From: Capsicum annuum
Taxonomy: Eukaryota; Streptophyta; Magnoliopsida; Solanales; Solanaceae
Reading direction: 5' to 3'
DNA: 64,000 nucleotides
Assembly (NCBI RefSeq): GCF_002878395.1
Contig: NC_061117.1
Coordinates: forward strand, 225,509,491 to 225,573,490
Shown: one piece after another, positions 58,061 through 64,000 of the stretch
How positions within the stretch are numbered: position 1 is the stretch's first letter
Layout of the letters: every line of letters starts with the position of its first letter
The notes under the pieces: generated by a model
Seen by the model: the letters and a program-made list of their open reading frames with translations, nothing else
Databases searched by the model: none
Told to the model about the DNA's origin: nothing
Position numbers and translations under genes: made by a program

Positions 58061-61000
58061 ATGGAGCATGTGTCACAAGATGAAATTGAGGACTTGTCGT
58101 TGTCCCCTCCGACTGTTGGCTCCATGCAGATTGCTGGAAGTAATGGTTTTGGTCATAACATAGAGTTTATGTCGCAGGCGTATCTTAGAAACAGAAGCTC
58201 CGAAATTGATATAGAGGTCGAACATGATACATCTATCGCGCATATAGATCAACCTCTTCCCATATTCCTCAAGGTACCGTACTTTTTCTTCTTTGGTCTC
58301 CTCCTTCGAGAGTCTTGGCTTGTCTAATGTGAATTGATTTTGTATGCAGTTTGAGAATGTGGAGTACAAGGTGAAGATTAACCAAGCGTTCTCCAACAAT
58401 CCTGTCAAGGTAGTTGTATCAAAGGTAGCGTCTCAGTTTGAACATGATAATTACAAGCATATACTCAAGGGTATAACGGGAAGCATAAATCCGGGTGAAA
58501 TTCTCGCCTTAATGGGACCTTCGGGCAGTGGAAAAACAACTTTGTTGAAGATATTGGGTGGAAGATTGCACGAAAATGTCAAAGGAACTGTCACTTACAA
58601 TGACATTCCATATAATCCAGCTCTTAAAAGAAGGTGGTACTCATTTTATTTGTTGTTTTACTCAGTGTACATGGCTTTGTATTAACTTAAGTTTGCGATA
58701 CGTGCTAATGTCTAGGGTGGGTTTTGTGACGCAAGATGACGTGCTTTTTCCACAATTGACAGTCGAGGAAACTTTAGTTTTTGCTGCATTGTTGAGGCTT
58801 CCAAGCAAGATGAGTCGACGTCAGAAGTATGAAAGAGCAGAAGTGATTATTAAGGAATTAGGCTTGGAAAGGTACGTGTGTGTTATCCTTTGATGAGCTA
58901 AAGAAACTTAACGTGATCGTTGCAACTGTTCATTCGTGAATTTTCACAACTGTAGATGTCGTCACACGAGAATAGGTGGAGGACTTGTTAAAGGTGTTTC
59001 CGGTGGAGAAAGAAAAAGAGCGAGCATAGGTCATGAAATCCTCGTCGATCCTTCTCTACTCTTGCTCGATGAACCAACTTCAGGCCTTGATTCGACCTCT
59101 GCAAATAGACTACTTCAGGTTCTTCAAGGGCTTGCTAAGGTAAACACTTGAACCATATTTTCGCTATTTGCTACTTATAGTTCCATCCTTCATAGATGGA
59201 TTCATTTATTGCAATGTTTTCCAATAGTCTTTTCATTGGAGTAACTGATAAAGTTGCTGCCATGGACAGCCTCTGGCAGAAATGCAAGGTAAGGCTACGT
59301 AAAATACGCCCTTGTGGTGGGGCCCTTCCTCGAACCATGCGCATATCGGGAGCTTTAGTGCACCGGACTGCCCTTTTACTCATTCTGTACTCGGGAACAA
59401 GTTTGGCCAAATGCTAACTTATGTCATTCACCAGATGGGAAAGACAATCATAACGACAATTCACCAGCCTTCGAGCAGGATTTTCCACATGTTTGAGAAA
59501 ATTCTGTTGATAGCAGAAGGTTATCCGGTTTACTATGGTAAGGCCAGGGAGTCGATGGAGTACTTCTCGTCTCTAGGTTTCATCCCGGAAATTGCCATGA
59601 ATCCAGCAGAGTTCTTGCTGGATTTAGCAACTGGACAAGTAAACGATATCCGTGTTCCTGATGATCTGTATCCACCTCAATGCACAACCGAACGAGAGAA
59701 GATTGTCATCAGAGTATGATTCTCATTTGTAACTTGTTCTGATTTTACTCGAAAACTCTTTATGGGACATACCTTCACAGAGTTGTGTCTATATGACCAT
59801 TAGTATCTGCAACACAAGTACAAAATCTTGTTGGAGCCGAAAGAGAATCATCAAGTGTCGAAAGCACCAGAGCATCTTCAAATGGCTGTTAAGGTAAAAA
59901 AAGATTGGACTATATCCTGGTGGGAACAATTCCGGGTACTGTCAAAGCGAACGTACAGGGAGAGATGCAGAGACTATTTTGACAAGCTCCGGTTAGTTCA
60001 ATCGGTTGGAGTTGCACTACTGCTCGGACTTCTTTGGTGGAAATCCTCAACTGGAACAGAAGCTCAACTTCGCGATCAGGCAAAATCCTGATTTTACATT
60101 TTCCTCTCCTTGCTAAGTATTCTCAAGAAAGTTAACTTATACATGCATTGCAGATTGGTTTAATGTTCTACATCTGTATCTTCTGGACTTCCTCATCAAT
60201 ATTCGGAGCAGTGTATGTCTTCCCATTCGAGAAGATGTATTTGGTGAAAGAACGGAAAGCAGACATGTATAGACTAAGCGTCTATTACATCTGCAGCACA
60301 TTGTGCGACATGGTAGCACACGTAGTGTACCCGACTTTTTTCATGTGCATGGTATACTTCATGGCTGGCTTCAAGAGGACCGTCCAGTGCTTCTTTCTAA
60401 CGTTGGGTGCAACACTATTAATAGCGATAACCAGCCAGGTAAGTCCAATTCTTTTTGCGAACTAAAGAAGTTTCACTCTTTTTTTTTTTCGAAAATATGA
60501 ATGGATTTGCTTCTTTCTTTGGTTATAGGGAGCTGGAGAGCTTTTTGGAGCTGCAGTTATGAGCGTTAGAAGGGCTGGAATGGTTGCTTCCCTGATATTG
60601 ATGTTGTTTCTTCTCACCGGAGGTTACTACGTTCAGGTATGTTGCTCGGATCCTACAAAAATGTAGCTGGACCATATCATATTCTTTAAAAAACGCACTA
60701 CTTTTGGAGGATTCAACACACACCTGTCGACATTTTTAAAGAGTTCGAGCAACATAGTAAAGTAGTGCTTATAACATTTTATGCATGCTTAGAAAAGCTA
60801 AAATCAAGAATCCTACTCATGTTAAACTTGATGATACTTCTTTTATCTTGTGTCAATAGCAAATGAAGCCCAACAAAGTGGGAACATCAATATTTTCCAA
60901 AGCCATTTCTCCTTTGATAAATAGTTTAGCAAACATGATCTAGTAATATAACTATTATTACATATTAAATTTGATGAGTTCGAGCTTTATTTCTTACCGT

Positions 61001-62422
61001 TGAATCTATTATACTTTTGAAACTATGGGCTATATACATCTATAATAGCCTATGTGTCCCAAACGAGGGCGGGCGTGCTACCAGATAAGGGTAAGGTCTG
61101 TGTATTCTTTACCCTCCCCAGAAAACCTGCCTGTGAGATTATGCCTATTATGTTGTTGTTGTACTAATCAAGAATCTACCCAAACTTGACTGCAAGGGAG
61201 TCAAATGTGATCATAAAAGTATGAGACTCAAGGACGGAGCTAGGGGTTCATCTGATCCTCCTTTACCGTCAAATACACTATATATAGAATGCTTCTTTTT
61301 ACGGTATTTATCATAGCTATATTGAATCTCTAGTTTCTACATTTAATATTGAAATGGCATAATACATAAACATGCCCTTTAACTTGGCCTCAAATCACAT
61401 GTATGACGTTCAATGTCCTATGTGGTATAATACACGTAGGACAAGAATTTTCCATGTAGGATTTGTACCTCAATCTAAGGCTCCCCTAATTCACATAGTT
61501 GAGAATCTACTATTAGTCAAGAACTTTAGTGATTTTCCACACACACATGATTGTTAGTAGAGGACTTAGAAACATTCTAATCAAGAATCTCTTCTTGGAT
61601 CGAGGATCTATCAGAAACAACTTCCCCACCCTTACAAGATAAGTGTAAGGTCTGTGTATTCTCCACCCTCCCCAGAACCCGCCTGTGAGATTATACCAGT
61701 TATGTTGTTGTTTTTGTTTTTGTACAAATCAAGAATCTACCCAAACTTGACTGCAAGGGAGTCAAATGTGATCATAAAAGTATGCAACTCAAGGATGGAG
61801 CTAGGGTTCATCTGATCCTCCTTTACCGTCAATACACTATATATAGAATGTTTCTTTTTACGGTATTTTATCATAGGTATATTGAATCTCTAGTTTCTAC
61901 ATTTAATACTGAAATGGCATAATACATAAACATGTCCTTTAACTTCGACTCAAATCACATCTATGACTTTCAACGTCCTATGTGGCATAATACATGTAGG
62001 ACGTCATGTAGGACAAGAATTTTCCATATAGGATTTGTACCTCAATCTAAGGCTCCCCTTAATTCACATAGTTCAGAATCTAATATCAGTCGAGAAGTTT
62101 AGTGATTTTCCACACATACATGATTGTTAGTAAAGGATTTAGAAACATACTAATCAAGAATTTATTCTTGGATTGAGGGTCTATCTAGAAACATAATAAT
62201 CAAGAATCTCTTCTTGGATCGAGGGTCTATAAGAAACAACTTTCGTGCCCTTACAAGATAAGTGTAAGGTCTGTGTATTCTCTACCCTCCCCAGAACCCG
62301 CCTGTGAGATTATGCCGGTTATGTTGTACTAATCAAGAATCTACCCAAACTTGACGGCCAGGGATTCATCCGATCCTCCTTTACCATAAAATATACTATA
62401 TATAGAATTTTTTTTATGGTAT

Positions 62423-62479
<57 letters not shown>

Positions 62480-62833
62480 AATCTCTAGTTTCTAAGTTTA
62501 ATTTCTTCGATGAAACTTCTGACTTAGTCGCTAACGAGACCGATTTTTTTTTCTTTTTTGCAGCATATACCAAAATTTATGAGGTGGCTAAAGTACATAT
62601 CATTCATGTACTATGGATTTAGGCTACTATTGAAAGTGCAATATTCAGGAGATGATTTATATGATTGTGAAAGCAAAGGAGGTTGTAGAACTCTACAAAG
62701 TTCACCTTCATTTGACACTGTTGGTTTAAATGGTGGATTAAAAGAAGTTTGGGTTTTATTAGCAATGGCTCTTGTTTATAGATTCTTAGCTTATTTTTGC
62801 CTAAGAAGAAAAATTAATAGTATTAATCTTTGA
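58061..62833 (+). CDS. ABCG26: ABC transporter G family member 26-type (half-size)
   Basis: Nine exons join to 684 residues, nearly the length of Arabidopsis ABCG26 (685 from memory): 58061-58273, 58350-58633, 58716-58871, 58956-59139, 59435-59713, 59804-60079, 60154-60438, 60529-60636 and 62564-62833. The nucleotide-binding domain has Walker A GPSGSGKT (about residues 127-134), signature [10 protein letters not shown], Walker B LLLLDEP with the D-loop SGLDS, and the H-loop TTIHQPSSR. The membrane domain follows ([70 protein letters not shown]). ABCG26 exports sporopollenin precursors from the tapetum for the pollen wall. Intron 6 (60080-60153) begins with GC, because DQ|IG joins only at CAG|GC. 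The last intron (1.9 kb) carries a MITE at its donor and a tandem array. All catalytic motifs are intact. Confidence 0.95.
59267..59379 (+). mobile_element. 5'-truncated Au/SolS-like SINE in ABCG26 intron 4
   Basis: It starts cagcctctggcagaaatgca and ends gtgcaccggactgccctttt. It makes up about 40% of this intron. No clear target duplication. Confidence 0.8.
60640..60754. mobile_element. TA-flanked MITE at the ABCG26 exon 8 donor
   Basis: The ends are TGTTGCTCGGATCCTACAAA and, inverted, TGTTGCTCGAACTCTTTAAA. TA precedes and follows the 115 bp element (60638-60639 and 60755-60756). The left TA is part of the splice donor G|TA of intron 8. Confidence 0.78.
61058..62480. repeat. Tandem array of a ~570-600 bp unit with RTE-like tails in ABCG26 intron 8
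   Basis: The phrase aatcaagaatctacccaaac begins units at 61166, 61728 and 62331 (periods 562 and 603). Each full unit contains hAT-MITE-like sequence (ggagctaggggttcatctga), an aaacatgccctttaacttgg segment, and an RTE-tail-like end (gtaaggtctgtgtattc … ttatgttgttgttg). The last unit is cut short by a TA microsatellite. Confidence 0.88.
62429..62477. repeat. (TA)n microsatellite
   Basis: A run of about 24 TA dinucleotides, inside the third unit of the tandem array. Confidence 0.95.
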
Positions 62834-63229
62834 GACCCCCCCCCCCCCCCCCGCCAAAAAAAAAAAAAAAACATTGATGGTTTTTCTTTTTAATTTTTCA
62901 TGTGGATAAAAATGTGAAGGGATCAAGTGAGAGTATTTAATTTGTTGATGTTCACATGACTTTGTGATATTGACTAGTGGGAATTAAATTATCATTTTTT
63001 GTTTGATTGTATTTTTGAAAGTGATCATTTTGATATTCTCAAACCTTTTCTTGTGGGGGTAAAGCTAAAAAAACAAATAAAAGGATCTTTACTTCTTATT
63101 TTCTAGTTCCACTTCCCGCGTCCTTAATCAAAGGTTTCGAGTTTGAATCTTTCTGGGTACGAAAGTCGTTTTTGTTAGGAAGTGTTTTACTCTCAAATGT
63201 GATTTTCTAGTGCAAATTCAAATTTTGTT
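62834..63229. other. 3' flank of ABCG26
   Basis: A homopolymer pair (about 16 C, then g, cc, about 16 A) lies at 62838-62872. At 63108-63210 a SINE-like fragment with tttcgagtttgaatc resembles a decayed B box. No gene is seen. Confidence 0.45.
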
Positions 63230-63720
63230 ACGTTCTGATAGGAGTATGATCGTGATTGTGGACCAATATGTAAATACTCGAGCTCGGGTGGCTCCCCCAC
63301 TAATGGAACAAACTTTGAAGTGTAGAGAACAAGTCCCAACACTCCAAAGCAGCCCATATTGACACTCCAAGGCTGCCCCTTGCCATGACTCATTAAGGAT
63401 ATTTTAGTTATTTTGTAATAAGTTATAACCTAACTTATAAATAGAACATGATAGGTCATTTTGATGATATATTTTTGAGAGCTTTAAGGAGTGTCTTGCA
63501 AGGTGGATTCCTTGAGACAAGTGTGGACATCACTTGTGTTGATAACAATCTTAGAAACGGAGGTTGCCTGGGAATTCCAATTCCCTTGAGGTCCCGTAAG
63601 AACTTGGTATTATTTGTATGAAAACTTTGGGTCTTATTGTTTGATATACATTTTGGTTCGTTAGTGTATATGCATTGTATGTCAAAGAAAAAATCAGTCT
63701 AGAATTGTAAACTGAACCCA
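63230..63720 (+). other. Unassigned sequence with LTR-like features
   Basis: A TATA-like cttataaatagaac (63437-63450) is followed by gtgtcttgcaaggtggattc, which resembles LTR leader regions, and by a small palindrome acaagtgtggacatcacttgt (63519-63539). Neither a second LTR nor a clear target duplication is seen. A solo LTR is one possibility. Confidence 0.25.
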
Positions 63721-64000
63721 TAAGAAGCCACTCCCCCTTAGAACAAAGTACTCTCCACAGTGCAGTGTTGTTGGATTCCTTGATTCATCCTCTCTCTCCC
63801 TGCGCAAAAGTTAATTTTGTTGTCAATGCAAGTGGCCGGAGTAGACGAGCTTTTTGGGGATCTTCGTCGTGTTTTTTTACCTGCCGAAGAATGAGAAATT
63901 TCAACCTGCAACTGCCATTTGTAATCCCGAATGTAATAGAATTTACGTCCTTTCCGCCCTTGATGAGCTAGGGGTAATTGCAAGGTGAAAGGACAACAAT
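63721..64000. other. Window end, no supported gene
   Basis: Open frames exist on both strands (for example minus 63983-63738) but match nothing I recognise. A neighbouring gene may begin beyond the window. Confidence 0.3.

Noticed and set aside
63738..63983. 81-codon frame (-) at the window end
   Set aside because: No recognised similarity and no full exon structure; cannot be supported without flanking sequence.

Overview
This window is plant nuclear DNA, almost certainly from a Solanaceae species (tomato, potato, pepper or tobacco relatives). The evidence is spliced genes with GT-AG introns, AT-rich intergenic DNA, and many copies of repeat types I associate with Solanaceae: tRNA-derived SINEs, an RTE-clade LINE with a (TTG)n tail, and hAT-, Mutator-, Stowaway- and Harbinger-type MITEs. 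The sequence alone does not settle the species. I see nothing bacterial or organellar, no CRISPR array and no rRNA.

Genes from left to right: (1) the 3' part of a sucrase/ferredoxin-like protein gene (+, 543-1968, start outside the window); (2) a SEC14/CRAL-TRIO lipid-transfer protein gene of 11 exons (-, 2882-10524), whose 3.8 kb second intron holds a deleted copia element and a roughly 210 bp tandem repeat; (3) about 12 kb of repeat-rich DNA ending in a tRNA-Phe(GAA) gene (22642-22714); (4) a D6PK-type AGC VIII protein kinase gene (-, 23254-28993); (5) a GC-rich duplicated block with decayed fragments of a PPR-DYW gene end (32735-33910); (6) an FMC1-like mitochondrial assembly factor gene (-, 34398-36075); (7) an intronless PPR-DYW gene (-, 36725-38623); (8) a TMEM230-like membrane protein gene (-, 39524-40421); (9) a 5'-truncated RTE LINE (+, 40821-42654) and a SINE/MITE cluster; (10) a GBF-interacting-protein-1-like gene (+, 46841-52033); (11) a CCDC22 homologue (-, 53258-56437); (12) an ABCG26-type half-size ABC transporter gene (+, 58061-62833). 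Exon boundaries were derived by hand from splice sites, reading frame and recalled family sequences.

The genes do not form a pathway or cluster. They are ordinary single plant genes with unrelated roles: lipid transfer, polar auxin-transport signalling, mitochondrial ATP synthase assembly, organelle RNA editing, endosomal recycling and pollen-wall export. Most of the interest lies in the repeats. There are short RTE-tail insertions with clean target-site duplications, nested MITEs (one inside a SINE with a TTA duplication, one inside a Stowaway-like element), a MITE that supplies part of the 5' splice site of an ABCG26 intron, two GC-AG introns, and decayed PPR gene tails next to FMC1. I found no convincing new gene system, and the function calls rest on recognised families.
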